Shown one piece after another: positions 21,190-32,139 of a DNA stretch of 64,000 nt. The notes under the pieces were generated by a model. It saw only the letters and a list, made by a program, of their open reading frames with translations, made no database searches and was not told the origin of the DNA. The translations under genes and the position numbers were made by a program. The stretch covers positions 537,390,293 to 537,454,292 of the forward strand of contig NC_077227.1 in NCBI RefSeq assembly GCF_027887165.1, read 5' to 3'. Numbering within the stretch: the first letter of the stretch is position 1; each line of letters starts with the position of its first letter. The stretch comes from Monodelphis domestica. Taxonomy: Eukaryota; Chordata; Mammalia; Didelphimorphia; Didelphidae.

Positions 21190-21875
21190 GGGTCTCTCTC
21201 TACTCCAATCCATCATTCACTCAGCCATCAAAGTTATCCTAGACTTCATGACTGAACCTATGCCACCCCCTATTCAAGAAACTCCAGTGATTCCCTATTG
21301 CCTCCAGGAGCAATTGAAATCTGCTATAGCTTTTTCTTTCAAACCCTTACCTTCTGTCTTAGAATCCATACTATGTATTTGTTCTAAGTCAGAAGAACAT
21401 TAAGACCTAGCCAGTGAGGGTTTAATGACTTGCCCAGGACCACCCTCTATAGCTTTTAAAGCTCTCTATAACCTGTCCCTTTCCTACTCTTCTATTTGTT
21501 TAATAGATTATTCCCCTCCAGTTATAGTAACATCCAATGTTTCTGGCCTCTTTACTATTCCTCACACAAGACACTCAGTCTCCTAACTTTTTTTGCTAGC
21601 CATCCTCCATGTCTGGAATTCTCTCCTGTCTTGCCTCTACCTTCTGGCTTCTCAGGTTTTCTCTGAGGTTCATTGAAAATGTCATCTTCTTTGAAAAATC
21701 ATTCCCAATCTCCCTAGTTTCTTCCTCCTAGAATTATCTCTACTTTATCCTTTATGTATCTCATTTGTGCATGGTTCTTTGCACATTGTCTTCCACCATT
21801 AAGCTGTAAGTTCTTTGAGGGAAGAGACTATGTCCGCATATCTTTGTATCCGTAATGCATAACCCAGTACCTAGA
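21190..21875 (+). repeat. L2 LINE 3' region split by a SINE
   Basis: 'ttccctattgcctccaggag' before the insertion; 'ctggaattctctcctgtctt', 'gtcatcttctttgaaaaatc', 'aagctgtaagttctttgagg' and 'acccagtacctagaacactg' after it. These follow L2 in order. Confidence 0.8.
21335..21446 (-). repeat. 5'-truncated WSINE1-type SINE with 11-bp target duplication
   Basis: Reverse-oriented 3' half of the SINE ('acccttaccttctgtcttag' to 'gacttgcccaggaccaccct') bounded by the exact direct repeat ctatagctttt at 21324-21334 and 21447-21457. Confidence 0.9.
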
Positions 21876-21879
21876 ACAC

Positions 21880-22120
21880 TGTTGTTGGTTTTCAGTCATC
21901 TCAGTCACATCTAACTCTTCTTGATCCAAGTTTTTGGATTTTCTTAGCAAAGATATTAGAATAGTTTTGCCATTTCATTCTCCTACTCATTTTATAGATG
22001 AGGAACCTGAGACAAATAGGGTTAAATGAATTGCTCCCAGAGTCATAAAACTAATATTTCTGAGGCCAGATTTGAACTCAGGAAAATGAGTCTCCTGACT
22101 ACAAGTCAACTGTGCCACCT
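21880..22120 (-). repeat. SINE1/Mar1-type SINE
   Basis: 'ttggttttcagtcatctcag', 'ttttcttagcaaagatatta', 'ttttatagatgaggaacctg' and 'agatttgaactcaggaaaat' are the reverse complement of SINE1; near full length. Confidence 0.82.
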
Positions 22121-22182
22121 TCTTTCTATCCACAGTTGCACAGTGGTTAGCACATAGTAGGTGCTTAATAAATGCTTATTTG

Positions 22183-22570
22183 TGTTGATTTTAAAATTAA
22201 TACACAATACTCCAAGTATTATACTTATAAGATTTATTAATCATAAAACTTGAAGCAAGGGAAGAAAAACCTCAGTAAAAAAAACCCACTTTCCCAGCCT
22301 AGTGTGGGAAAAAGAGGGGGGGAGCCACAAAATTATATACACACACAAAACAAACACAAACGTAAACCAAGGGGAAAAGTTTTTGGGACAAGAAAAGAAT
22401 TCTGGGAGTTGGAGTCCAAAGGCACAAGATTTCTAATTAAACATTTGCCTCCTCTTAAAAACTGTATCTTTAGCTCCTGAGTGTTGTCTAGAACTAGATG
22501 GTGATGATGAATGTTGTGGCATGAGATTTCATCAATCATCTGGTTCCTGTACCAAGAAGCACAACAATTC
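22183..22570 (-). mobile_element. Probable solo LTR related to the 48.6-kb copy
   Basis: Read on the minus strand it contains a promoter-like GTATATAATTTTG, 'tccaactcccagaattc', AATAAA and a terminal segment 'aatacttggagtattgtgta' like the solo LTR at 48601-48889. The 3' end abuts a SINE tail at 22182. The 5' limit is uncertain. Confidence 0.45.
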
Positions 22571-22950
22571 TAGGTTTTAGGCCTGAGAAGCCCTATGTTT
22601 CCTACAGCCATAGCAAGTTTCCCTAGCAACTTTCTGTGAATGATCGATGTTTCCTCCTCCTGCCAGACGAGAGAGATAAAGTGGTTAATTGGGAGCCAAG
22701 ACTATGGCTTCCCAGGAGACATGTGTGGGGCAGTAGCCATCTGGGAATGGGTGCCAAGAACATTTAATGCCTGATTCAATTCCCTGTTATTGCCCTGTTG
22801 TTTTGTTTTTATGGTAGAACTAAGAGACCTGGGTTCTAATTGAATTGAACAGAATCTGTTTAAGAGGTTATTGCAACAGACCCAGTGGATTCAACAGCCA
22901 GGGAAATGGCAGCTTGCATCATGTAATTTGAAGGATGATTGGAGAGTATA
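22571..22950. other. Intergenic DNA, no gene recognised
   Basis: Non-repetitive by eye; possibly more of the LTR. Confidence 0.35.
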
Positions 22951-22954
22951 TGGA

Positions 22955-23150
22955 GATGTTGTAGAAAGAGCATCAAATCTGAAGTCATAAAATCTGGGTT
23001 TGAATATTGGCTTTAATATTTACTGCTTGTATATCCTTGGGGAAACCATTTACTCTCTTTGGGACTCAGTTTCCTTACTTGTAAAAAACTAAATTCAAAG
23101 AAATCATCTCCAAGATCCCTCCCAGCTCCAAATCCAATGATTCTATGAAA
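22955..23150 (+). repeat. MIR-type SINE
   Basis: 'gtagaaagagcatcaaatct', 'gggtttgaatattggcttta' and 'gggactcagtttccttactt' in order. Confidence 0.75.
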
Positions 23151-23251
23151 GAATGTTCAGCACTCAAATTTGAACCCCAGAACCAGCCTTATCCACTTTT
23201 TCAGTTGTTTTTACTGGTACCCTAATAGGTCTCTAAATCAGAGTTGTTAGG

Positions 23252-23252
<1 letters not shown>

Positions 23253-23316
<64 letters not shown>
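23253..23316. repeat. (TC)n microsatellite
   Basis: About 32 uninterrupted TC units. Confidence 0.97.
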
Positions 23317-23318
<2 letters not shown>

Positions 23319-23519
23319 GCTGGTCTCCACATGTAAAGAAACCCACCAGAGACAAAGCAAGGGCTTTACCTGTTCCCTTTCATCTTTGTCATTTAGAGTT
23401 GTAATTTACTGCAGTGAAAATCCTTTCTTCCCAATAATTTTCCCTTCTTTCTTATCTCCATTTACCTTAGCCCTGCCCCCTCTATATTTATATTGTCCTC
23501 TGACCTCTCATATCATAGT

Positions 23520-24075
23520 GCCTTTGGAGATGTGGTGCAGAAGAAAAATTATGGTTTTGGAGTCAGTGTTACTGAGTTTAAAATTCCAGCTCTGAAATTT
23601 AAAACCTCTGTGATGATAAAATTCATTTCAGGGAAGGGGAAGGGAGTGGAGGGAAGAAGAAGGAAAGAAGGAAGGCCGGGAATTGGGAACTTAAAAGATT
23701 TTTTTTAATAATCAACAAACTTTGAAACTGGGGGGGGGGGGGGGGGGACTTATGTGACTTTGGTCAAGTCATTTATTCACTCTGGACCTCAGTTTCCCTA
23801 TATATAAAATAAGGACGTTGGTTTAGATCAGTGATGGCAAACCTTTTAGAGAATGAGTGCCCAAATTTCATGCTGCAAGTGAGCCCCCTGCCTTACCCCA
23901 GACAGGGGAAGGAGGAAGTGCTCCCATTGGACTGCTGGGCAGAGGGACAGTTATGTGAGAAATGTCCTCAGGCGCATATGAAGAGAGGGAAGGGAGTAGT
24001 CCCCTCCGGCTTGCATTCCATAGGTTCACCAACATGGGTCTAGATGAACTCTAAAGTCCCAGTTTAATTCTATGA
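23520..24075 (+). repeat. MIR split by a hAT MITE
   Basis: 'gatgtggtgcagaagaaaaa' to 'cctcagtttccctatatata' before 23829 and 'gaactctaaagtcccagttt' after 24045 make one MIR. A separate run of 18 G lies at 23730-23747 inside its first half. Confidence 0.75.
23829..24037 (+). mobile_element. Non-autonomous hAT MITE with 8-bp target duplication
   Basis: 209 bp, from CAGTGATGGCAAACCTTTTA to 'ataggttcaccaacatgg'. Flanked by gtttagat (23821-23828) and gtctagat (24038-24045), 7 of 8 identical, the hAT signature. Clearly the same family as 9936-10150 and 30812-31027. Confidence 0.9.
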
Positions 24076-24309
24076 TCCTATTGTTGTTCTTGAACCCTTG
24101 CTTTATAGTCAATGGGCCCTCCTTCATCACACAGTCTTTCTATTTTTTGGCACTCATGAAAAACTTGTTTTTTTTCCAAAAAGCACTACATAGCTGGGTA
24201 CTCTCTCTAGGGCAAGTTGTTCCTTTTCTCTTGCTAGCGCTCAACCACACATTTATATAAACAGAACCAAGAGGAGCTCCTCACTGACTAACAACCTTAC
24301 ATACCAGAT

Positions 24310-24600
24310 TCTTTCTCTCTGTCTATGTCTCTCTGTTTCTGTGTCTGTGTCTGTCTCACCTCCCATTCTCTCTTCCTCTCATTTTCTCTATCATCTTTGC
24401 CATTCTCTCTCTCTCTCTGTCTCTCTTTCCATCTGTTTCTCTGCCTTTATCTCTGTCTTTCTATGTCTCTCTCTCCTCATTTTCTCTATCCCTTTTCCAT
24501 TCTATCTCTCTCCCCTTCTGTCTCTCTCTATCTTTTCATCTTTTCTCCTTCTGTCCTTATCTCTTTCTGTCTCTAACTCTATCTCTGTCTCTCTCCTGAC
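24310..24600. repeat. (TCTG/TCTC)n pyrimidine-rich tract
   Basis: About 290 bp dominated by TCTCTGTCTC variants. The Ser/Leu/Phe-rich frames over it are artefacts. Confidence 0.95.
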
Positions 24601-25172
24601 AGCAAGCTGCAATTTCTCTTCCTTTGAGTTTCACTCCATCTGCTTAGATCACTCTGTTAAGAGTCTTGTTGCCATCATATTCCTTCCTCTCATTGCCCTG
24701 TCTCTTTTCCCAAGAAGTTTAGCACTCGGCTCATGATTTTCTTTTTAACTGCTGTCTCTGCTCCACCTCCCAGATATGAGGGAAACTGATATTCTATCAT
24801 TGAATTCAGAATTGGTCCAAGCATTCTATAAAAGCAAAATGATGAGTTTCTGTAGATGATGCAGTTCAAGAAAGCATCTGGGTGGAAAATGAGTCTCCTT
24901 GTCTATAAACGGGAGATAATAATAGCCCTCCTACCTCTCTCATAGAGTTGTTGTGAGGATCATTGAGGAAATGCATATGAAAGTCATAAAATACCACATA
25001 AATATATTATTATTACTTTGCTACCTTCTAACCCAGAGCTTTGTTTTCTGTGAAACTATAGAAACTCAAGAGTCATTCTCTTTGCAAATTCTAGGTCTTA
25101 AGAGATCATCCCAAACTCAATCTGCTTGGACCAAAGATTTTACATTAATTCAGAAAACAGCACCAGGGCAAC
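24601..25172. other. Intergenic DNA with a MIR remnant
   Basis: 24890-25015 ('aatgagtctccttgtctata ... gttgttgtgaggatcattga') looks like a degraded MIR 3' half; nothing else recognised. Confidence 0.45.
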
Positions 25173-25345
25173 CAGGTTAGTACAGTGGATAAAGTGCCAA
25201 GGCTGGAGTTGAGAAAACTTAGGTTCAAACCTGGCCTCAGACATTTTCTCACTGTGTGACTGTCAGCAAGTCATTTAACCTCATTGTCTAGTCCTTGCCA
25301 CTCTTCTGTCTTAGAACTGATATTAAGACAGAAGGGAAATAAAGA
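25173..25345 (+). repeat. WSINE1-type SINE (diverged)
   Basis: 'ggttagtacagtggataaag', 'gttcaaacctggcctcagac' and 'ccttgccactcttctgtctt'. Followed by a short (GGAA)n run to about 25383. Confidence 0.75.
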
Positions 25346-25654
25346 ATGACAGGAAGGAAGGAAGCAAGGAAACAAGGAAGGAAAAGCACCAAAAAGGATC
25401 TTAATACATTAAAAAGAAAGACATGTGCCTCTTTTCCTTCCCCATACTATAAAGTAGGGTCCCCACATGCCTAGACGCAGAAAAACACAAATATGCAGAT
25501 TATGGTTCCAAATATAATACAGTGAATCACTCAGAGCCTCAGAGTTCAGATAAATAATTCCTTTAATAAAAACATCCAAGTCCCAGTTAAAAGCAATCCC
25601 CCAAATAGTAAAAAAGCAGCCCAGGAAAGTAAAAGGAGAGAAAGGAATAAGTAT

Positions 25655-25900
25655 TTATTTACTTATCTCTACTCCATGCCAGGCACTGTCCTAAGCACTT
25701 TCACAAATATCTCATTTGATCCTCACAACTATTTTGGGAAATGTTGTTGTGATTGCCATTTTACATTGCAGAAACTAAGGGAAATGTTAAGTGACTCACC
25801 TAGGATCACACATCTAGTAAGTGTTTGAGCCAGATCTGAATTCAAGTCTTCCTGATTCCAGGTCCAGTATCCTATCCACTGGATCATCTAGATGTCATAG
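25655..25900 (-). repeat. MIR/CORE-SINE
   Basis: 'ccatgccaggcactgtccta', 'ctcatttgatcctcacaact', 'cacatctagtaagtgtttga' and 'ctatccactggatcatctag' show a nearly complete reverse-oriented copy. Confidence 0.8.
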
Positions 25901-26619
25901 TAAAAATAAAAGCAAGTAAAAGATACTGGCCAGGAGATTAAAGCTATTAGTAAAGGGGATCTCTAAGACTCATCTACCAAAGTCCTAAATCATTGCCCCC
26001 CATTGCCCTTCCTTGAGGTAAAGTTAACGCAATCTGCTTCAGGCAGGTTCCATAAAGTCTTAATTTCCAACAGCCTCAGTTAATGTTATAGGAGAGTTCC
26101 TCAGTTCCATTGATTCTCTGGCCCACAACACCAATCCAGGGAGGAGGCAAGTAGTATTGCTATAAAAACAGAATGGGGGAAGGATGCTAGGATCCTTTCA
26201 TATGGCATCTGGCATCATCATCATTATCAGTCAGCACCTTTTTGAGATGGAAATCTAGGACCCACAAGAATGGAGCAGAGAAACCCTCCCAAAATCCTCC
26301 ATTTTTATTCCCTATGGTATCTCCTCCCTTAATGCCCCTAGAGAGGAAGTGGAATCAGTGCAAAGGGAATCAGAATGTCAAGGTTCTAGTCTCAGTCCAA
26401 ATACTAATTAATATGCAAATTTAACCAACTAACTTTACTTACCTATGTTTGGGCTGATAAAGAGAATACTTGGGAAGGGCCTGGAGAGGGCAACCTCTCT
26501 CATAATTGTCTTAAAGTTTTTGAAAGTGCATAAAGTTTGAAAGTTCATGAGTGCAAAAGAGGGATTAGACCTTGCTGGGCCCCACAGGGACTTACTAGAA
26601 GCAATTGGAGAATAAGAAA
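25901..26619. other. Intergenic DNA, no gene recognised
   Basis: Non-repetitive by eye; open frames of 60-80 codons show no domain. Confidence 0.4.
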
Positions 26620-26810
26620 GAGTTACATAATGAAAAGAGGCCCAAATTGCAATCTGGAGACTTGGCTTCCAGTTCAATTTATAACACTTAAACAGGCTTT
26701 ATGACCCTGGAGAAACTACTGAATCTCTCAAGGTCTCTGTTTTATCGTCTATGAAATGGGGATAATAGTACTTGTACTCTCTACTCCATGGCATGGTTTG
26801 GGGAATAGTA
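26620..26810 (+). repeat. MIR-type SINE
   Basis: 'ttatgaccctggagaaacta' and 'tctatgaaatggggataata' in MIR order. Confidence 0.7.
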
Positions 26811-27159
26811 CTTGTTTTTTAAGCCTCTGAGAAAAGAAAGTTTTAATAGAAATTCAAAGAAGGGAAAGATCATTGGGGACTAAGTGAGTCAGCAAAAGCT
26901 TCACAGAGGAAATGAGTATTGAGGCTGGTGTCTAAGCAGCAGTAAGCTCTCTTTTTAGGGTCATGAGTCACCATACTAATCAGGGAGGACCCTCGATCTT
27001 TCACAGAGACCCTTAAAAATAAAACAAGGCATTAATGTTCCATCAAGGATGACTCAAGAAACAGATTAGCCAGGGAGGCAAAGGCATGAACAAGCTGACG
27101 TAAGGAGCTCTCTCCTAAGTTCAGTATTTGATTTCCAGATAAGCCATTTAAGCTTATAA

Positions 27160-27545
27160 GAGGCAACATTGGCTAGAATCCTGGATTTGTATAGTCAGGA
27201 AGTCCTGGGTTCAAATCCTACCTTTTACTAGTAATGTGACTACTTATAAGACATTTAACCTCCCTGAGCCTCAGTTTCCCCATGTCCATAGTACCCACCT
27301 CACAGCACTACTATAAGACTTAGTCTGTTAAGAAGCTTTTATTAAGTGTCTGGTAGGAACAAGGCACTATGTTAGAAGTTGGGGATACAAATACAAAAAA
27401 TAAGATGGTTCCCGCCGTCATGGAACTTACACTGGGGGGAGGGGGTGATGAGAGAAGAGGAAAATAAGATGTACACATATGGTATACAGAATTGGCATAT
27501 AAAATAAAATGAGCAAATGTACTCTTCAAACAAAGTGCTATATGC
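27160..27545 (+). repeat. MIR followed by SINE 3' tail
   Basis: 27160-27320 carries 'tcctgggttcaaatcctacc' and 'gcctcagtttccccatgtcc'. 27328-27545 carries 'agcttttattaagtgtctgg', 'ttggggatacaaatacaaaa' and 'cccgccgtcatggaacttac', a MIR3/THER-like unit. Confidence 0.7.
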
Positions 27546-28049
27546 AGGTCAGCTATTATGACTGCTTGTTCTCGTTTCTTCCTCTATGAAAAGATGTTAA
27601 CAGTCCTAACCTGGCAGGAACACTGGGTGGATCGGCAACTGTTACAGGCTTTGCAAAGAAGAAAAGCCGAGGAAGGCAGAGAATTATCATAATGATCATG
27701 CTGTCTTCCCTAGGGCTGCCTTTCATGCTCTGTAATTGGTCTGGCTTCCAGGACAATGCAGTCGATTCTGAGCATGGACAACTTGGAGTCTAGTCCAAAG
27801 AATTCAGCCCACGATCTGGGAAGAGGGAATTGGCAAGGTGATCACCATCATTCATTCAGGGCAAAGCCCTCTGGGAAAAAACCATCGAGGGGCTTACCTA
27901 GGAAGCCTTTTTGAGCAGGAATTCCCCTTTACCTTATTTCATGCTATTCTATTAAGAATGCTTTGCTCCAAGGTCAGGGCTAAGATGTTGGGGGGAAGGT
28001 GGTAGTGGTTGTTATTGTTGTTGCTTTTCCCAAAGGTTCTTTATTGTTT
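27546..28049. other. Non-repetitive intergenic DNA
   Basis: No repeat landmarks. Composition is balanced and continues into the candidate conserved block at 28050. Confidence 0.4.
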
Positions 28050-28440
28050 TTCCACAAAACATTTAATTAAATAACTCTCAGACCCCAAGCAACGTGACAG
28101 CAGCCAGGTTATGAAACCCCAGTGCTTGAACCCAGAAGCCGTAAACACAGCTGAAAAATAAAAGAACCATCTCTGAAGCAAACGTGGCCGTGTGGCATTT
28201 GAAAAGGAAATGCCAAACCGGCATAATCTCTGGGGTTATGGATACAACACGAGGAGCTGATTCACTTTTATAATTAAACTTCCTCTCAGAAACACTGAAG
28301 GTCTCATACTGATGATGCCAAAAATGGTCCCTGGCTCAGAGAGAACAGTGGCGAATCCCCCCCAGTCCTCCTGCTGCCCCATCCTCAACCTCCCAAGAGA
28401 ACTTCTTCGTTGCTCAAGAGACAAAGCTATAAATATTTAA
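28050..28440. promoter_or_regulatory. Candidate conserved non-coding element
   Basis: Repeat-free block with 'acatttaattaaataact' (28059-28076), 'gcaaacgtggccgtgtggca' (28180-28199) and 'cataatctctggggttatgg' (28221-28240). No splice-bounded ORF. The regulatory role is inferred only from lack of repeats and mixed motif texture. Confidence 0.25.
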
Positions 28441-29151
28441 AGAAACCTTTCACTGGGAAGGAAGTACTGACCCTAATAATTCCAAGCTACTCTGCTGAAA
28501 CTAAAATAGAATGATTTTGTAAGGGGAGGAAAAAGGAATGATTTGTTTGGTACAGGCTACTTGGGGGCCAGCATCTTAAAAGGACTTGTGTGTTTGTAGA
28601 AGCCTGCAGAGTTGGGCGTTTGAGGTCATGAAGAAAGAAAAAGGAGCATTACCTAGGAGGGACTCTTAGAATGCTTTGGAGAATATGAGCCAAATTTGAC
28701 TCCTGGTGACAGCTGCCTCAGACTTATTCCCCCACAACACCATATGAACATCTGGACTCAAGCAGGTTCCAGAAAGCAAATCAAATAAAAACATCCTCTC
28801 TGGCAAGGAGAACTGGGACCTGATCTCTGCTCCTATCATGAAAAGGAAATGCCACAAGCCTTCAGCAGGTGCTGGGTGATCCTTTCCTCAGATCAAAGGC
28901 AGAGTCTGTGTCTACCTGCCACCAAGGTGAGGTCCCACTGGCAACTTTAGATAGAAAAACTAGCCATTCCCTTGAAAACCTGGAGAGACACCTATACTTT
29001 TAATGATAGGAAATGGAGGAGAGTGTCAGTAGCAATACTTAGCACTTCATGGAACATGTAGCTTTATCATTGAGTACTCAAGTTAATCATGATGATAAGA
29101 TCTAAAATTTACACAATTGGAGTCACTCCTGTGGGGTGGGATGTTGTCTTT
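28441..29151. other. Non-repetitive intergenic DNA
   Basis: No gene or family recognised. The 63-codon minus-strand frame at 28666-28857 has no supporting evidence. Confidence 0.4.
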
Positions 29152-29165
29152 AAAAGATCCCTGAT

Positions 29166-29338
29166 GAGGCAGCGGGGTAGCTCAGTGGATTGAGAGTCAG
29201 ACCTAGAGACAGGAGGTCCCAGGTTCAAATTTGTCCTCAGAGGCTTCCTAACTATGTGACCCTGGGTAAATCACCTAGCCCTTACCACTCTTCTGCCTTG
29301 GAACCAAAGACAGAAAGTAAGGGTTTATTAAAAAAAAA
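29166..29338 (+). repeat. WSINE1-type SINE with 14-bp target duplication
   Basis: 'gaggcagcggggtagctcag' through 'gaaagtaagggtttatt' and an A-tail. Bounded by aaaagatccctgat at 29152-29165 and 29339-29352. Young-looking copy. Confidence 0.93.
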
Positions 29339-29454
29339 AAAAGATCCCTGATCCCTCTTAAGATATGAATATCTTTCCTGAGAGGGGAACTCAATATTCT
29401 ATTACAAATTTACAAACTGACTTATTAGCAAAGAATATGAGAAGAAATGATAGA

Positions 29455-29700
29455 TAGAGGAAAATGATAGCAGATTTTTTAAAAGGGAGAGATTTTAGAA
29501 GGGGAAGAGTTGGAGAAAGACTAATGGGGGAAAGAGAAATGGAAAAGGAGCAGAGGAAAATAGAAAGGAAGTGGGGGGGGAATTGGAGAAAAGTGCAAAG
29601 AAAAGAATGGAGGGGAGAGAAAAGAAAATATAGAAGAAAAAAAGGAGAAAAGGAAAGAGGAAGAGAAAAAGGGAGATAAAACTGAATGGAACAAGGGAGA
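29455..29700. repeat. Purine-rich (GGAA/AAAG) low-complexity tract
   Basis: About 245 bp almost entirely A/G. It produces spurious Lys/Arg/Glu-rich plus-strand frames and Phe/Ser/Leu-rich minus-strand frames. Confidence 0.93.
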
Positions 29701-30124
29701 GGATAAAGGAAGTAGAGGCAGACATGGATGGAACCTCTTAAGCACTGGTCATAAAGAAAATGACAGAAATCAACAGAAGTAGCAAATCGCTCTGAATGGG
29801 AAAAATTCAAAGATTTGATGCATACCCTTGAGGGGAAGACAACTGCTAGACCCTTCTCAGAGCCCCTGAAGCCAGCTTTTCTCTTGTCAGCTTCTTCCTG
29901 GCATCTTTCACATTCTTCAGAGCCCTGAAGAGAAGTGAGAATTATATACCTTCCCTCTCAAAGATGGAAGCCAGAAAAGCTAGGATCTCTCTTCACTCTC
30001 TCTAACTACAACCACCCCTCACACAGATGCAGAGGCACTGTGTAATCAAGCTCCTTTAATGAGGAGAGTATCCCCTACAACTGACCTCTGGGGTCAAGGG
30101 TTATATAAGAGTTGGCTATTCCTT
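29701..30124. other. Intergenic DNA, no gene recognised
   Basis: Nothing identifiable. Confidence 0.4.
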
Positions 30125-30300
30125 GGATACAGAGTAATAGTTGGTTTAAATCCTAGATCAGACACTGACTAACTTTATAGCTTGGATCAAGCACTTTCCC
30201 TTCTCTGAACCTCAGTTTCCTCATCTGTAATATGAAGGGGTTGGACTAGGTAGTCCCTAGTCTAGGGTGTCTTTCAACTCTAAATCCCCTGACATGATGG
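30125..30300 (+). repeat. MIR-type SINE
   Basis: 'gaacctcagtttcctcatct', 'atgaaggggttggactaggt' and 'ctttcaactctaaatcc' in order. Confidence 0.75.
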
Positions 30301-30811
30301 TAAATGTTTGTTTCTCAACAGAAAGGAGCAAGACCTCAATTTTGTTTCAGCTCCAAATCTCCCCCTGCTGGTAAAACACTGAATACCATTAGGTCCAGTA
30401 AACAGAGTCAAAACAGAGAGGTAGCTCTCAGAGGTTTAAGGGACCCAAGAAAGCATGAATTAAAATACCACCTTCTTCCCCTGCCCTACAGCCTTCCCTT
30501 CATTTTACAGAAGAGGAAATTTGGGGAAACCAAGGCAGGTAATGTGACTTGCCCAAGTTCAAACAACACTAGTCACTGGTAGAGTCAGGAGTAACAGTCC
30601 ATGTTTTGTTACAACACTTCAAGGTATTCAGAATTATCTTATCACAAAAATACCCTTTGACATATTTGAGGTTTATTACCTGGATATGTGTTGGGAACAT
30701 TATCCATTGAGTTAATTAAGCTAATAATTATTAAGCTAATTTTCCCTTCAAAGGTAAGGAAGCTGTGGCTGAGAATTGAATAGTCCAAATAGCTAGGCAT
30801 CTCCTACGGTT
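30301..30811. other. Intergenic DNA with a reverse MIR fragment
   Basis: 30490-30600 ('cattttacagaagaggaaat ... tgacttgcccaagttcaaac') is a reverse-oriented MIR part. The rest is unassigned. Confidence 0.45.
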
Positions 30812-31027
30812 ATGATGATGACCCTTTCAGAGCCCAAACTGCAACCCTCACACCCATGTGAGCTGCCCCCCTTATTCCAGACAGGGGAGGGAGGAAGCAC
30901 TCCCACTGACTGGGCAGCTAGACAGAGGGGTGGGTGATATGAGAAATGTCCTCAGGTTTGTGTGGAGAGGAGAGGAGCAGCCCCCTCCAGCACATGCAAG
31001 CCTGTGTGCCATAGGTTTGCCAACATG
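30812..31027 (+). mobile_element. Non-autonomous hAT MITE
   Basis: Third copy of the family at 9936 and 23829: degraded left end 'atgatgaccctttcagagcc', shared 'gatatgagaaatgtcctcag' core and right end 'ataggtttgccaacatgg'. Confidence 0.8.
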
Positions 31028-31079
31028 GAACCTAGGGTAGGAAAGGACAGCCCAGGAAGCTGTCTGTATATTCCTGAAC

Positions 31080-31320
31080 TCTTCTTGGTAGTTGTTGTTG
31101 AGTTGTATCCAATGCTCTAACCTAATTTGGGGATTTCTTGGCAAAGATACAAAAGTGATTTGCCATTTCCTTCTCCATCTCATTTTACAGATAAGAATAC
31201 TGAGGCAAACAGAGCTACCTGACTTGCCCAGGATCTCATAGCTAATAAGTGTCTGAGGCTGGATTTGAACTCAGGTCTTTCTGATTCCAGATCCAATGTT
31301 CAATCCATAGTTGCACTTAG
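31080..31320 (-). repeat. SINE1/Mar1-type SINE
   Basis: 'gttgttgttgagttgtatcc', 'ttgccatttccttctccatc', 'gacttgcccaggatctcata' and 'ggatttgaactcaggtcttt'; full-length reverse copy. Confidence 0.88.
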
Positions 31321-31429
31321 TTTTCCATGCTCTGGATAGGTAAACCTCCTTTTGCTAACAACTACTGGGTAGTCTACAAGTGTCACATTTCATTCCAATC
31401 TCAAAACTGAAACATGAAAATGGACCTGA

Positions 31430-31690
31430 AATGAGGTCTAGCCTAAAATTATTATGTTATGGATAACAGAGGTGCAGAGAGATTATATAACTTACCCACA
31501 ATCACAGAGTCATAGCTAAGCATCAGAGCTAAATCTAGCACACAGGATCCCTCACCTTACAGGTAAAGAAACTGAGACTCACTCAGAAACTTGTACAACC
31601 TCTCCCCATAAATTAGAAGCAGTGCCTGGATTAGAACTCGGGCAATCTGATCAAAATTCCATGGCTCTTTGGTGACCTACTTGTCTGTCT
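31430..31690 (-). repeat. Two adjacent MIR fragments
   Basis: Reverse-oriented 'gcagagagattatataactt ... atcagagctaaatctagc' and 'cttacaggtaaagaaactga ... ggattagaactcgggcaat' lie in tandem. Confidence 0.65.
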
Positions 31691-32139
31691 GTGTGCCTTT
31701 ACTAGTCTAAACATTCACAAAGGCCATGGCTTATGATCCTTCTATCCCCTCCAGGACCTAATAGGGTGATGCTCAGAGTATATCTTTGCAAATGTGTGCA
31801 CTGAATTGCCACTATATCATACTATTTCAATGAATTTCATCTATATCATAAAATCTCATCCATATCTATTGTCTCACTTTCTCTGAATACAGCAGGAAAA
31901 TTTAAAAAATAAGTAAAAACAAGGTCAGGCCCTTGAATTCACTTAGAATTGAGAGTGCTGGGTTTGAATCTGGATCGATTCCATGCATCAAAAAGATTTT
32001 CGGGGAGGGTTACGAGAGGGCTTGGAAATGAAAGCTGACCTTGTCTCTTGATACAAGTTTAATATGTCTAAAAAGCCACCATTTCCATAACAGTTCCCAT
32101 AACAACTGGATAATGGAAATGGATGTGACCACATACATG
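31691..32139. other. Intergenic DNA, no gene recognised
   Basis: 31690-31800 resembles a worn L2 3' end ('ctatcccctccaggacctaa ... aaatgtgtgcactga'); otherwise unassigned. Confidence 0.4.

Noticed and set aside
24325-24736. 131-codon Ser/Leu-rich frame
   Set aside because: Low-complexity TCTC/TCTG repeat translated; no protein meaning.
29391-29810. 139-codon Phe/Leu/Ser-rich minus-strand frame
   Set aside because: Antisense of a purine-rich low-complexity tract.
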